This document shows, one piece after another, positions 9,231-16,663 of a stretch of DNA of 33,420 nt. The position numbers and the translations under genes are program-made. The DNA is from Pirellulales bacterium. GTDB lineage: Bacteria; Planctomycetota; Planctomycetia; Pirellulales; Lacipirellulaceae. Position 1 is the stretch's first letter, and each line of letters begins with the position of its first letter. The notes beneath the pieces were generated by a model that made no database searches, was not told where the DNA came from, and saw only the letters and a program-made list of their open reading frames with translations. The stretch is from contig JADZFK010000242.1 in NCBI GenBank assembly GCA_020849945.1, forward strand, positions 1-33,420, written 5' to 3'.

Positions 9231-9313
9231 GACGGCTCCTAGACAATCTCACCAAAATACATCGACTTCATTCCACCATTTAACCTAACGCAGCCTACGA
9301 CCGCAACTCGTGG

Positions 9314-9386
9314 CACGGACTTCAGTCCGTGGTAGGTTCAGATAAAGCCTGTGCCAAATGTTGATCCTGTCAATCCTGTCAATAAA
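9314..9386. repeat. Palindrome plus 9-bp direct repeat upstream of rlmKL
   Basis: CACGGAC (9314-9320), TTCA, GTCCGTG (9325-9331) is a perfect 7-bp stem with a four-base loop. It is followed at about 9360-9385 by TTGATCCTGTCAATCCTGT, a duplicated 9-bp ATCCTGTCA unit found in similar form near 2232 and 14147. These strings lie in the 5' region of rlmKL. Reading them as coding would add the artefactual peptide MPNVDPVNPVNKQ, which is one reason to start the gene further in. Confidence 0.75.
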
Positions 9387-9422
9387 CAAGCACCTTCGCG
9401 GGGGGGGGTGTTCGACAAGGCC

Positions 9423-11789
9423 ATGTCCATGCCAGATTCCCAACAACATGAACTAAAGCTCATCGCAACGGCGGCGGCCGGAACCGAGTCGATCGTCAAG
9501 CGGGAACTCGCCTCGCTTGGATATGAAGCCCGCGTGACCACGCCAGGCCGACTCCTGTTTGAAGCACCGGCTTCGGCCATTGCCCGCGCAAACCTGTGGC
9601 TTCGCTCGGGTGAACGCGTGCTGATCGAGATGGGCCGCTTTGCCGCCACCGATTTCGGCGTGTTGTTCGATGCCACGGCCTCCCTGCCATGGGAGCGTTG
9701 GCTCACTCGTGATGCGGCTTTTCCCGTGAGTGGCCGATCGCACCACTCGCAGTTATCAAGTGTCCCGGCTTGTCAGAAGATCGTCAAACGAGCGATCGTC
9801 GAACGATTGCGAAAATCCCACAAGGTTCAACTGCTGCCCGAAACCGGGCCGCTTTACGCGGTCGAAGTTAGTTTACGCGACGACCTCGCCACGCTGACAC
9901 TCGATACCACGGGCGTCGGCCTTCACAAACGCGGTTACCGTCGCCTCGTGGGCGAAGCCCAGTTACGCGAAACGCTCGCCGCGGTGCTCGTGCAATTGAG
10001 TTACTGGCGACCGGGCCGTGTGCTGGTCGACCCGTTTTGTGGCACCGGGACGGTTCCGATCGAAGCCGCGCTTCTCGGTCGGAATATCGCCCCCGGCTTG
10101 AATCGCAGTTTCGTGGCTGAAGCTTGGCCCACGCTTCCCGCGCCGTTGTGGCGCGAGGCGCGTGAAGAGGCTCGCGATCGAATGCTCCCACCCTTGGCGG
10201 AACGCCTGATCGGCTACGACATCGATCCGGAAGCTCTGAGCCTCGCCCGCTTCCACGCCGAACAAGCGGGCGTGGCCAATGACATCCATTGGCAACAACG
10301 CCCCTTCACCGAGTTGCGGGCAAAGGCCGAATTCGGTTGCTTGATCACGAACCCGCCCTATGGCGAACGCCTCAACACCGATTCCGAAGTCGAAGAACTC
10401 TATCGATCTTTTCCCCTTGTTCTCCGGCGTCTTCCTACGTGGTCGCACTACATTCTTTCATCGCGACACGATCTCGAAACACTCGTGGGCCAACCAGCAA
10501 ACCGCCGTCGAAAACTCTATAACGGCGCTCTCGAATGTACTTACTACCAGTTCCACGGCCCACGGCCATCGCCCGCTTCTGCCCTCCCACCCAAGGAAGG
10601 GCAGGGCGGGCATTTCGCGGAATCCCATGTCCTTTGCGGGGCAGGGCAGGGCGAGAGCTCGAGGGAACCTCTCTTCCCCACCACGGCTACCGAGGAAGGG
10701 CAGGGGGAGGGGACCAACGTCCTCCCGCTCCCCACAACTTCCACGGCTTCTGCAAAGGCGTCCCCACAACAACCAGTTCTGGGCCCTGCTTTCGGCGGCC
10801 TCCAATCCTCTGCCGCCCGGCAAGCCGAGGAGTTCGCCAATCGCCTAAAGAACCGCGCACGCCACCTGCGACGTTGGCCCACAAAACGCGGTATCCGTTG
10901 TTATCGACTCTACGATCGCGATGTGCCCGACGTTCCGCTCATTGTCGATTGCTACGAGGATGCGCTGCACATCGCCGAGTTCGCTCGGCCACACGACCGC
11001 ACGCCAGCCCAGCATGCCGATTGGCTCGATGCGATGGTCCGAACCGCCGCCAAAGTGCTCGAAATTCCCCGTGATCGTGTTTTCGTGAAACACCGTGACC
11101 GCCAACGCGGCACCGACCAGTACGAACGGATCGACGATCGCGCGGCACGGTTCGTCGTTCACGAGGGTGGATTGAAGTTCGTCGTCAACCTCTCCGATTA
11201 CATTGATACCGGTTTGTTTCTCGATCATCGCATCACGCGCGAAATGGTTCGTCAGGCGGCCAAGGGCACCCGCATGCTCAATCTGTTTGCTTATACGGGG
11301 GCATTCAGCGTCTATGCGGCGGCCGGCGGTGCCGTTTCAACAACTTCCGTCGATAAGTCGGCCACTTACACGGCTTGGGCCCGCGAGAACCTTGAACTGA
11401 ACGGCTTCAGCGGCCCCGCGCATCGCATCGTTCAAAGCGATCTTCGCGAGTTCATGGCGAGGCTCTCTCCGGGCGAGGTGTGGGACTTGGCCGTGGTGGA
11501 CCCCCCCACGTTCTCGAACACGAAAGGTTACGAAGACGATTGGGACATTCAACGCGATCATGGCGAGCTATTACGCCAACTGGCCAAGCACTTGTCGCCA
11601 AACGCTGTCGTGTTCTTCAGTACGAACTCTCGTCGCTTTCACCTTAACGAAGCCGCTCTGGGCGATTATGTCGTTCGCAACATCACTCGCCAAACGATCC
11701 CCGAAGACTTTCGCAACGAGCGTATCCATCAATGCTGGAAGTTGATCCGAATGGACTCATCTCGCTCCGAGCGTGAGATGAAAGGCTAA
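9423..11789 (+). CDS. rlmL: Bifunctional 23S rRNA methyltransferase RlmKL
   Basis: A 788-residue fusion of RlmL (m2G2445) and RlmK (m7G2069), which modify 23S rRNA during 50S assembly. The N-terminal half has a THUMP region (about 60-160), the SAM motif DPFCGTGTVPIEAA from residue 203 and catalytic NPPY at 310-313. The C-terminal half has an RlmK/RlmI-type domain with NLFAYTGAFSVYAAAGG (about 620-636) and DPPTF from 693. E. coli RlmKL is 702 residues; the excess of about 86 matches a Pro/Gly/Ser-rich linker at residues 380-464 made from repeat-like DNA. The last dozen residues (DSSRSEREMKG) also lie beyond the normal end and come from repeat DNA. ATG 9423 (or 9429) is chosen because the earlier frame only encodes an intergenic repeat. 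Confidence 0.93.
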   Translation: MSMPDSQQHELKLIATAAAGTESIVKRELASLGYEARVTTPGRLLFEAPASAIARANLWLRSGERVLIEMGRFAATDFGVLFDATASLPWERWLTRDAAFPVSGRSHHSQLSSVPACQKIVKRAIVERLRKSHKVQLLPETGPLYAVEVSLRDDLATLTLDTTGVGLHKRGYRRLVGEAQLRETLAAVLVQLSYWRPGRVLVDPFCGTGTVPIEAALLGRNIAPGLNRSFVAEAWPTLPAPLWREAREEARDRMLPPLAERLIGYDIDPEALSLARFHAEQAGVANDIHWQQRPFTELRAKAEFGCLITNPPYGERLNTDSEVEELYRSFPLVLRRLPTWSHYILSSRHDLETLVGQPANRRRKLYNGALECTYYQFHGPRPSPASALPPKEGQGGHFAESHVLCGAGQGESSREPLFPTTATEEGQGEGTNVLPLPTTSTASAKASPQQPVLGPAFGGLQSSAARQAEEFANRLKNRARHLRRWPTKRGIRCYRLYDRDVPDVPLIVDCYEDALHIAEFARPHDRTPAQHADWLDAMVRTAAKVLEIPRDRVFVKHRDRQRGTDQYERIDDRAARFVVHEGGLKFVVNLSDYIDTGLFLDHRITREMVRQAAKGTRMLNLFAYTGAFSVYAAAGGAVSTTSVDKSATYTAWARENLELNGFSGPAHRIVQSDLREFMARLSPGEVWDLAVVDPPTFSNTKGYEDDWDIQRDHGELLRQLAKHLSPNAVVFFSTNSRRFHLNEAALGDYVVRNITRQTIPEDFRNERIHQCWKLIRMDSSRSEREMKG
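10560..10812 (+). repeat. Repeat-like DNA inserted in frame in the rlmKL linker
   Basis: About 255 bases within rlmKL differ in composition from the flanking domains. They contain several GGGCAGGG words (near 10600, 10638, 10643 and 10696), GAGGAAGGGCAGGGGGAGGGG, and C-rich complements. Spacers elsewhere in the window hold the same kind of strings (GGGGCAGGGCAGGGGAGGGG at about 7978-7997, GGGAGGGGGTGGGG at about 1894 and 19857). The encoded peptide is low in complexity and joins two complete domains without breaking the frame. Confidence 0.65.
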
Positions 11790-11945
11790 TTCGTGTTAGC
11801 GGCGGCCGCCAGGCCGCTGTTTTAACCAGTAATCTTTGCCACTTGTGTTGAAACCAGCAGCCCGCTTTCTAAAAAATCACAACCTCTCCGCAAGATGTTT
11901 TTCCGCTCGCGGAGCGAGCGGAGTACTTTATACAGTTCAACAACA
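11788..11945. repeat. Dispersed intergenic repeat, copy 2
   Basis: This copy begins in the rlmKL stop codon with AATTCGTGTTAGCGGCGG and contains the same AGCGGC...GCCGCT hairpin followed by GTTTTAACC. It runs on through ATCTTTGCCACTTGTGTTG, CAGCAGCCCGCTTTCTAAAA and TCACAACCTCTCCGCAAGAT to CCGCTCGCGGAGCGAGCGG. It matches copy 1 (735-905) almost base for base, apart from a 13-14 base indel near the CCACTT word. The upstream words CTCGCTCCGAGCGTGAG also resemble sequence before copy 1, so the similarity reaches into the 3' end of rlmKL. Confidence 0.85.
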
Positions 11946-11977
11946 CGTTTTCAAGCGTCCATTGTCGTCCTCGGGCA

Positions 11978-12436
11978 TCAATTGTTCTCCTCTGGTATGG
12001 AAGGCAACCAGCGGCGGCTAAGGTCTTCGAACATGGCATCCCACTTTGTGCGTTGATCCGCCGAAAGCGTGTTGCCGATCTCGGTTCGCAACTGCTCAAG
12101 TTGCGACACGATTTCCGGCTGAAACTTCTTCCGAATCCTCAGTATCTCAACTTGGCGGCGCGCAACGATCTCTTCGACCAAGGCGGTCTGGCGGTCGTCC
12201 AAACTCAGTTTTCGTTTCAGTAGCGCGGCGGCTCGTTGCGGCGCGACTTCGGGGTGTTGAATAGCGTGCTGCAATCGGTGTACGACTCCATAAACTGCGA
12301 CTCCCGCACCGGAAGCAAAGCCCATTCCAAAGATCAACAGGCCGAGCAGCACCGTAAGCCAACGACGCCTGGGGCGGTCGGCGCGGGGCAGGGGGGCGCT
12401 CGGCGAATCGATCGTGTGCGATTGCGTTCCGCTCAT
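11978..12436 (-). CDS. Membrane-anchored Spy/CnrX-like periplasmic sensor
   Basis: A 152-residue protein. A basic N terminus (RPRRR) precedes one transmembrane helix (about 26-50) and a helical periplasmic domain. After the membrane comes HRLQHAIQH (His53, His57, His61), then the LSLDDRQ (78-84) and LSADQRTKW (124-132) turns typical of Spy/ZraP/CnrX four-helix domains. CnrX-type sensors hold an anti-sigma factor and release it when metal binds. The His-x3-His spacing is like the first CnrX metal ligands, but the later His-x3-Met appears as Lys-x3-Met (131-135), so metal binding is uncertain. Its ATG overlaps the stop of the preceding gene (ATGA), implying translational coupling. It is the last gene of a four-gene cluster. 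Confidence 0.72.
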   Translation of the reverse strand: MSGTQSHTIDSPSAPLPRADRPRRRWLTVLLGLLIFGMGFASGAGVAVYGVVHRLQHAIQHPEVAPQRAAALLKRKLSLDDRQTALVEEIVARRQVEILRIRKKFQPEIVSQLEQLRTEIGNTLSADQRTKWDAMFEDLSRRWLPSIPEENN

Positions 12437-12702
12437 TGAAGGGTAACCACAAAAGGTGAAACGAACGTTACAAGGGGCGATTGCAACTGCGACCATGCCT
12501 CCATCGCGTAATAACTGCTGGCAACTACCGCCGTGCAACTCGCCGCCAGTACCGCCGCGAGCGGCCGAACGGCCTCGCCCCAATAACTCTCCTGCCGACC
12601 GACACGGATCGTCCGCAGTACACGCGCCCGCACGTCCACCGGAATCGGCGATTCGATTTCGGCAGCGCTGCCGTAACGCTTTAACCAATGTATTTCATTC
12701 AT
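12433..12702 (-). CDS. Small single-pass membrane protein, putative anti-sigma factor (CnrY-like)
   Basis: An 89-residue protein with a soluble N-terminal part (MNEIHWLKRYGSAAEIESPIPVDVRARVLRTI) and one hydrophobic segment (about 46-68, VRPLAAVLAASCTAVVASSYY). It has no recognisable zinc-finger (HxxxCxxC) anti-sigma motif. The role is inferred from context: it overlaps the sigma gene by 8 bases upstream and the sensor gene by 4 bases downstream, the same order as sigma / short anti-sigma / periplasmic sensor in Cnr-type loci. ATG 12702 is preferred to 12732 because AAAGG lies just before it. A general small membrane protein of another kind is possible. Confidence 0.6.
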   Translation of the reverse strand: MNEIHWLKRYGSAAEIESPIPVDVRARVLRTIRVGRQESYWGEAVRPLAAVLAASCTAVVASSYYAMEAWSQLQSPLVTFVSPFVVTLQ

Positions 12703-13282
12703 CCTTTGTCTCACGGAACCCAAGTTGGTCATACAATCGGCGAAATTTCCTCCGGGCTCGATAGGCCTGAACCTTGATCATCGTTGGCGACCACCCCGCC
12801 AGGTCGGCCGCCTCGGTTACGCTGCGAGATTCCACGTACAACAGCGTCAATACAAGCCGATCTCGCGGCGGAAGCCGTTCGAGTATCCTGGCAACGGCCT
12901 CGCTCTGCTCAAGCCGCTGCAGAGAACCATCGTCATTTGTTTTCGCCACAGGCTCCAAGGCCAGGCGATCAAGCGAAACCAAGTCGCCACGGCGGGCTCG
13001 CTTCCAATACCGATAACCAATCCGCGTCGCAATTCTTTGAAGCCAGTGCTCGAGTGGGGCATCGCCTCGATAGGTGTGCAAACTAAAGTAGGCTTCCACG
13101 AACACGTCGTGCGTCAACTCCTCAATCAACGCCCGATCTCGCGCGAACCTCGCCATGCGGCGGGCAATAACCTGCTGGTAACGTTCGATGACTCGGGCAA
13201 ATGCGGCTCCGTCGCCCTGAAGCGATGCCGCCACATCCATATCGAGTTGCTTCCTGCCAGCCGCTTCCGTCTCCGCTTCCAT
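12695..13282 (-). CDS. ECF-type RNA polymerase sigma factor
   Basis: A group-4 (ECF) sigma-70 family factor of about 195 residues. Region 2 is visible as GDGAAFARVIERYQQVIARRMARF, ELTHDVFVEAYFSLHTYRG and PLEHWLQRIATRIGYRYWKR. Region 4 is visible as LERLPPRDRLVLTLLYVESRSVTEAADLAGWSPTMIKVQAYRARRKFRRL, with the expected helix-turn-helix. It should direct RNA polymerase to an envelope-response regulon including its own operon. The start is uncertain: ATG 13282 follows a GGAA, ATG 13240 follows GGAAG nine bases away, and the open frame reaches 13447. The gene sits 173 bases after the Spy-like gene, a stretch that may contain a longer basic N terminus (KDRDGKGRKRKGGSG) if translation starts at 13348. 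Confidence 0.88.
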   Translation of the reverse strand: MEAETEAAGRKQLDMDVAASLQGDGAAFARVIERYQQVIARRMARFARDRALIEELTHDVFVEAYFSLHTYRGDAPLEHWLQRIATRIGYRYWKRARRGDLVSLDRLALEPVAKTNDDGSLQRLEQSEAVARILERLPPRDRLVLTLLYVESRSVTEAADLAGWSPTMIKVQAYRARRKFRRLYDQLGFRETKDE

Positions 13283-13455
13283 TCCGATTTCCAGTACAGC
13301 CCCGCTACCACCTTTTCGCTTCCGACCCTTGCCGTCGCGGTCCTTCATCATCCATAGGAACCATGCCCGCACCCGCGCTAACACGGGTACGGGCACCGAG
13401 TTCATTGGGACGGTACAAGTCATCACGGGTAGGAAATGCCTTGCCAATTAGCAAG

Positions 13456-13944
13456 TTATTGATTGACAACCTTCTGCAGGAACTTGTCAACCGCCGCATC
13501 CGCTTCTCCACGATGCGATTCAATCTTCTCGATCTGCTCGGATGTCAGCACGCCTGCCACTTCGCCCTTGATCTTCGACGCCAGTACTGCGGCATCGCCG
13601 ATCGACTTGCCCATCTCGTTGGCGGCAGCCCGAATCGCCTGCTCGTTCGATTCCTTCGACAGCGTGGCATCACGCAAGGCTCGCCGCTTCTCGACGATCG
13701 GTTTTGCAACGGCCGCAATCTCCGAGCGATGGCTCTCGACGATCTTGCGAATCGACTCACGCTGTTCGTCTGTAACATTCAGCTCCGAACGCAGCGTCAT
13801 CAGGCGACCAAATTGCCCCTGAAGAAACACCCGTAGCGGTCGGGCGGCTTCCATGCTTTGAACCAGGCTCGGCGCCGCAACGGCCCCCAGCGCACACACG
13901 GCCAATCCAATCATGCTTAGCGATACAATCGTTCGCTTTCTCAT
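13456..13944 (-). CDS. Exported Spy/CpxP-like protein
   Basis: A 162-residue exported helical protein. The signal peptide MRKRTIVSLSMIGLAVCALGAVAA is followed by two LTxxQ-type repeats, LNVTDEQRESIRKI (about 55-68) and VLTSEQIEKIESH (about 131-143). These are the hallmark of Spy/CpxP/ZraP periplasmic chaperone-sensors. It heads a minus-strand cluster with the sigma factor and the membrane-anchored relative, so it is probably a target or a modulator of that envelope response. The ribosome site GAGGAG...AAGG precedes ATG 13944. A TGTAACC word in the upstream 120 bases could be an ECF -35 element, but no matching -10 was identified. It is unlikely to be an enzyme. Confidence 0.8.
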   Translation of the reverse strand: MRKRTIVSLSMIGLAVCALGAVAAPSLVQSMEAARPLRVFLQGQFGRLMTLRSELNVTDEQRESIRKIVESHRSEIAAVAKPIVEKRRALRDATLSKESNEQAIRAAANEMGKSIGDAAVLASKIKGEVAGVLTSEQIEKIESHRGEADAAVDKFLQKVVNQ

Positions 13945-14090
13945 CTTACCTTAACTCCTCTGCAATGGGTGGAAGGGTGGCACTTGGCCACGACACCAAC
14001 TTAGTGGCACCAACCCAAGCATTGGTTACACCCCAAAATAATCTTTTCTTGCCCCCCAAGCTCTACACACCGAACTTGCGATGGTATGTT

Positions 14091-14170
14091 AATTTGAGTT
14101 AACGGCGGGCGCCAGGCCGCTGTTTTAACCGGTCATTTCTACCACCCGATCCTGCCATCCTGTCCTGTCT
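14091..14170. repeat. Dispersed intergenic repeat, copy 3 (shortened), plus TCCTGTC element
   Basis: AATTTGAGTTAACGGCGGGC and then GCCAGGCCGCTGTTTTAACC match the beginning of the repeats at 735 and 11788, with a few changes; similarity fades after TACCACC. It is followed directly by GATCCTGCCATCCTGTCCTG, related to the elements near 2232 and 9360. The spacer 13945-14232 must also contain the promoter of the sigma-factor cluster. Confidence 0.75.
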
Positions 14171-14232
14171 TATTTCCGCCTGCCGTGCCCGTCGTGTCGT
14201 CGTGCTGAAAATGACTTGGCGCCGTCTCACTC

Positions 14233-15261
14233 CTACTGCGGCGGCCCCCCTCTCGGACGGCGGGCTGTGTCCAAACCTCCGGCTGCCGGACCATACGGTG
14301 AAGCTCCATTCATACGGGGCAAAGCGTTTGGCGTATTGTACGGCGATGCATCGGTCGGCCATTGCCACGAATTCGGTTGCCCAAAGCCATTCGGCCCGGC
14401 CATGTTGCTCGGCGGACCATTCGGCGCAATGTTCTCCCTGTTGGCAACGTTGGGGGCCTGTGTCTCGTTGCTCGGTGCGAGTTGATGGAACGCATGGGCC
14501 GTCGCACGGGCCGCTTCGGCTCCTAACTGTCCCAGGGTGCCCGGTTCCATCGAGCCGACGCGGTCGCGCAGCTCATGCAGCTGGTTGAGTTGGCTTGCAA
14601 CTTGCGGGTTGCGAGCTTCGATCTGCTCCATGACCGAGGGTTCGCCCAAGATCATCATCGCTACGATTCCTAGCTTGGCATAGGTTGAGAAGTTCGACCA
14701 AAGATCGTCGCCCCAAAACTTGATCGCGGTGCCGAACGAGCTTTTGAATCGCCAACGTCCATGCTTCCACTCAACCGCATAGATTTCGTCGAGAAGCAAG
14801 TGCGAAAAGAAACCACCCATGACCCCGCCCGCCTTAAAAAAGCGTATCTCAATGGGAGACGTGCCACTAAGCAGGAACGCAAGTCCACCAAAGATCAGCA
14901 TCGCCGGGATACTGTGAAACATGCCGCGATGCACGGTGAACCTGCGGATCAATCGCGTCGCCCCAAATCGAATCGCAAGGTACATCCCCACGGCCACCAA
15001 CACCATGGCATCGTGGCTTAACGCAAGCGATTGGAACCGACCCACAAGCAGCATCGGAATGGTGGCGGCGGCAAAGGCCATCGTCTCACGCAGCGGCACT
15101 CCATAATCACTGTCCAGGTCTGGCAGCATCCCCGAAAAACCACACATGGCTCCACACAGCACCGCAGTTTCTGTGGGGACCCCATAACCAGCCGCCAACA
15201 CGCCCGCATAACCGCCACCGAGCACCGTGCTCGTTCCAACATGCATGCGGAAGCCTGCCAT
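14233..15261 (-). CDS. YdjM/DUF457-like membrane-bound metal-dependent hydrolase
   Basis: About 342 residues. The motifs of the YdjM (predicted inner-membrane metal-dependent hydrolase) family are in order: HVGTS near the N terminus, PDLDSD (about 47-52), HRGMFHS (about 110-117) and GGFFSHLLLDEI (about 148-159), interleaved with four to five hydrophobic helices. The conserved His and Asp residues are presumed to bind metal; the substrate is unknown. The C-terminal third is a Pro/Asn/Gly-rich tail (GPPSNMAGPNG...) predicted to be disordered and cytoplasmic. The open frame extends upstream to 15324, but that part encodes a heptamer repeat (NPQSAIRNPQSA), so ATG 15261 or 15246 is the real start. 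In E. coli, ydjM is SOS-regulated; nothing here shows that. Confidence 0.8.
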   Translation of the reverse strand: MAGFRMHVGTSTVLGGGYAGVLAAGYGVPTETAVLCGAMCGFSGMLPDLDSDYGVPLRETMAFAAATIPMLLVGRFQSLALSHDAMVLVAVGMYLAIRFGATRLIRRFTVHRGMFHSIPAMLIFGGLAFLLSGTSPIEIRFFKAGGVMGGFFSHLLLDEIYAVEWKHGRWRFKSSFGTAIKFWGDDLWSNFSTYAKLGIVAMMILGEPSVMEQIEARNPQVASQLNQLHELRDRVGSMEPGTLGQLGAEAARATAHAFHQLAPSNETQAPNVANRENIAPNGPPSNMAGPNGFGQPNSWQWPTDASPYNTPNALPRMNGASPYGPAAGGLDTARRPRGGPPQ

Positions 15262-15270
15262 ACAGAAACC

Positions 15271-15305
15271 TGCGGATTGCGGATTGCGGATTGCGGATTG
15301 CGGAT
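15271..15305. repeat. Heptamer tandem repeat (TGCGGAT, five copies)
   Basis: Five perfect head-to-tail copies of TGCGGAT occupy 15271-15305, ten bases upstream of the start of the YdjM-like gene. The array cannot be coding without shifting frame each time its copy number changes by one. Other 7-bp arrays occur at 18613 and at 26402-26534. Confidence 0.95.
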
Positions 15306-15412
15306 TTACGCACAGTGAAAACACAGTTTGGGGAGAACACTTTATGAGATCACGCGGGAAGGGCCAAGGGCAACGCCCGCATGTAGTGCTAGCTGTGGCC
15401 CCTCCGGTGGCC

Positions 15413-15441
15413 TTCGCAAGCCGCGGGGCCGTTGCTATAGT
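15413..15441 (+). promoter_or_regulatory. Candidate sigma-70 promoter for cvpA
   Basis: TTCGCA (15413-15418) and TATAGT (15436-15441) are separated by 17 bases, 48 bases before the cvpA start. A similar GCTATAGTT word occurs 49 bases before the TIGR03009-like gene (23857-23864). Confidence 0.4.
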
Positions 15442-15488
15442 TTCCGCCGGAACCCCCTGCCCACTCCTACTTCTTCTGGCCGCCCCTC

Positions 15489-16295
15489 ATGCAAACCTAC
15501 GACGCTTTGATGCTGCTCGTGCTGCTTGCCACCACGATCTTCGGATTTTGGAAAGGCATGGCTTGGCAGATCGCCTCCCTCGCGTCGCTGATCGTGAGTT
15601 ACTTTGCCTCGCTTCGCTTCAGCGAGAAGCTCGCGCCAATGTTTGCCCAAACGCTCAATCTGCAACCGCCGCTGAATCGTTTCGCGGCCATGCTGGCCGT
15701 TTACGTCGGTTCATCGTTCATCATCTGGATGTTGTTCCGGCTCGTATCGGGCGCCATCGACAAGGTGCGCCTCGAAGCCTTCGACAAACAACTTGGCGCA
15801 ATGTTCGGGTTCACCAAGGGTGTGCTACTTTGCGTCGTGATTACTTTTTTCGCCGTGACGTTCTTGCCCCAACCGCAGGGCGAAGCGATCGTCGGCTCGC
15901 AATCGGGTCGGTACATTGTTGCCCTGTTGGATAAGGCCCATACGGTCTTTCCGCCCGAACTGCACCAAGTGATCAATCCCTATCTCGATCGTATCGAGAA
16001 AAAGCTTAATCCGAACTTCCAACCGCGCGGCCAGGATATGCAGCAACTGTGGCAGAACCAAGCCAACTCGCAACCTTCGACCGCCTGGCCGCAGTCGCCG
16101 CAAATCCCCTGGCCAACGTCACAACCACCTCATGCGCCACAAGCCGAGCCCTCTCAGCAACCTTCAACGGCGTGGCCCAGGCCACAAACCGATCAATCCA
16201 CATACCAGCCCGAAGACCCCTATCGCGCAACTCGTGAACCCAACCCATTCCCAGGTCCTTACTCAGCACGAGTACCCACGGGTCGCGAGTATTAG
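15489..16295 (+). CDS. CvpA family membrane protein with proline/glutamine-rich tail
   Basis: A 268-residue protein. The first 125 residues carry four hydrophobic helices in the CvpA pattern: YDALMLLVLLATTIFGFWKGMAWQIASLASLIV, then FAAMLAVYVGSSFIIWMLF and DKQLGAMFGFTKGVLLCVVIT. The D...G...G...G F.KG signature of CvpA/colicin V production proteins is present. The family is linked to envelope homeostasis and, in enterobacteria, purF co-expression; its molecular activity is unknown. From residue about 185 the protein is Pro/Gln/Ser rich with a repeated QPSTAWP word at two positions, probably disordered and cytoplasmic. No purF is adjacent, so the E. coli context is not kept. Confidence 0.85.
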   Translation: MQTYDALMLLVLLATTIFGFWKGMAWQIASLASLIVSYFASLRFSEKLAPMFAQTLNLQPPLNRFAAMLAVYVGSSFIIWMLFRLVSGAIDKVRLEAFDKQLGAMFGFTKGVLLCVVITFFAVTFLPQPQGEAIVGSQSGRYIVALLDKAHTVFPPELHQVINPYLDRIEKKLNPNFQPRGQDMQQLWQNQANSQPSTAWPQSPQIPWPTSQPPHAPQAEPSQQPSTAWPRPQTDQSTYQPEDPYRATREPNPFPGPYSARVPTGREY

Positions 16296-16305
16296 GCATC
16301 AGTAG

Positions 16306-16385
16306 GTGCCCGCGAGCCGAGCGGCACTACGCAGTGAAGTGGCAGCGAAGTCGGCCGTAGCATGTCCCGCTCGGCTCGCGGGCAC
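16306..16385. repeat. Long inverted repeat in the cvpA-accA spacer (16296-16663)
   Basis: Arm 16306-16327 (GTGCCCGCGAGCCGAGCGGC + AC) and arm 16364-16385 (GTCCCGCTCGGCTCGCGGGC + AC) are inverted copies with one or two differences and a 36-base loop. A third copy, GGTCCCGCGAGCCGAGCGGG, is at about 20057-20076. The element follows the cvpA stop by ten bases and could end transcription, though no T-run follows. The remaining spacer to 16663 holds no supported gene. Confidence 0.8.
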
Positions 16386-16663
16386 TACATGCTTGATCAT
16401 GCTCGCCTCGGCACGGCGGACCGACTGGGCGGGGCGGCCGGGGCCCTATTTCCAGCGGAAAGCAGCAGCCAAAACGAACATAAGAGCGATTATCGGACGT
16501 TGGGCACTTCCCGGCCTTACGCCGTAATCACCACCCTGCCCGACCAGCCCGCTACGCATCCCCATCGCGCTGGCCGACTCCAACATCGCCTCGACGCCTT
16601 CGCGCTCGTTAGAAGCCATCCTGTGCGTTCGCTCGATTGCATCGAGCGTTCGTTCGAGCCGAG

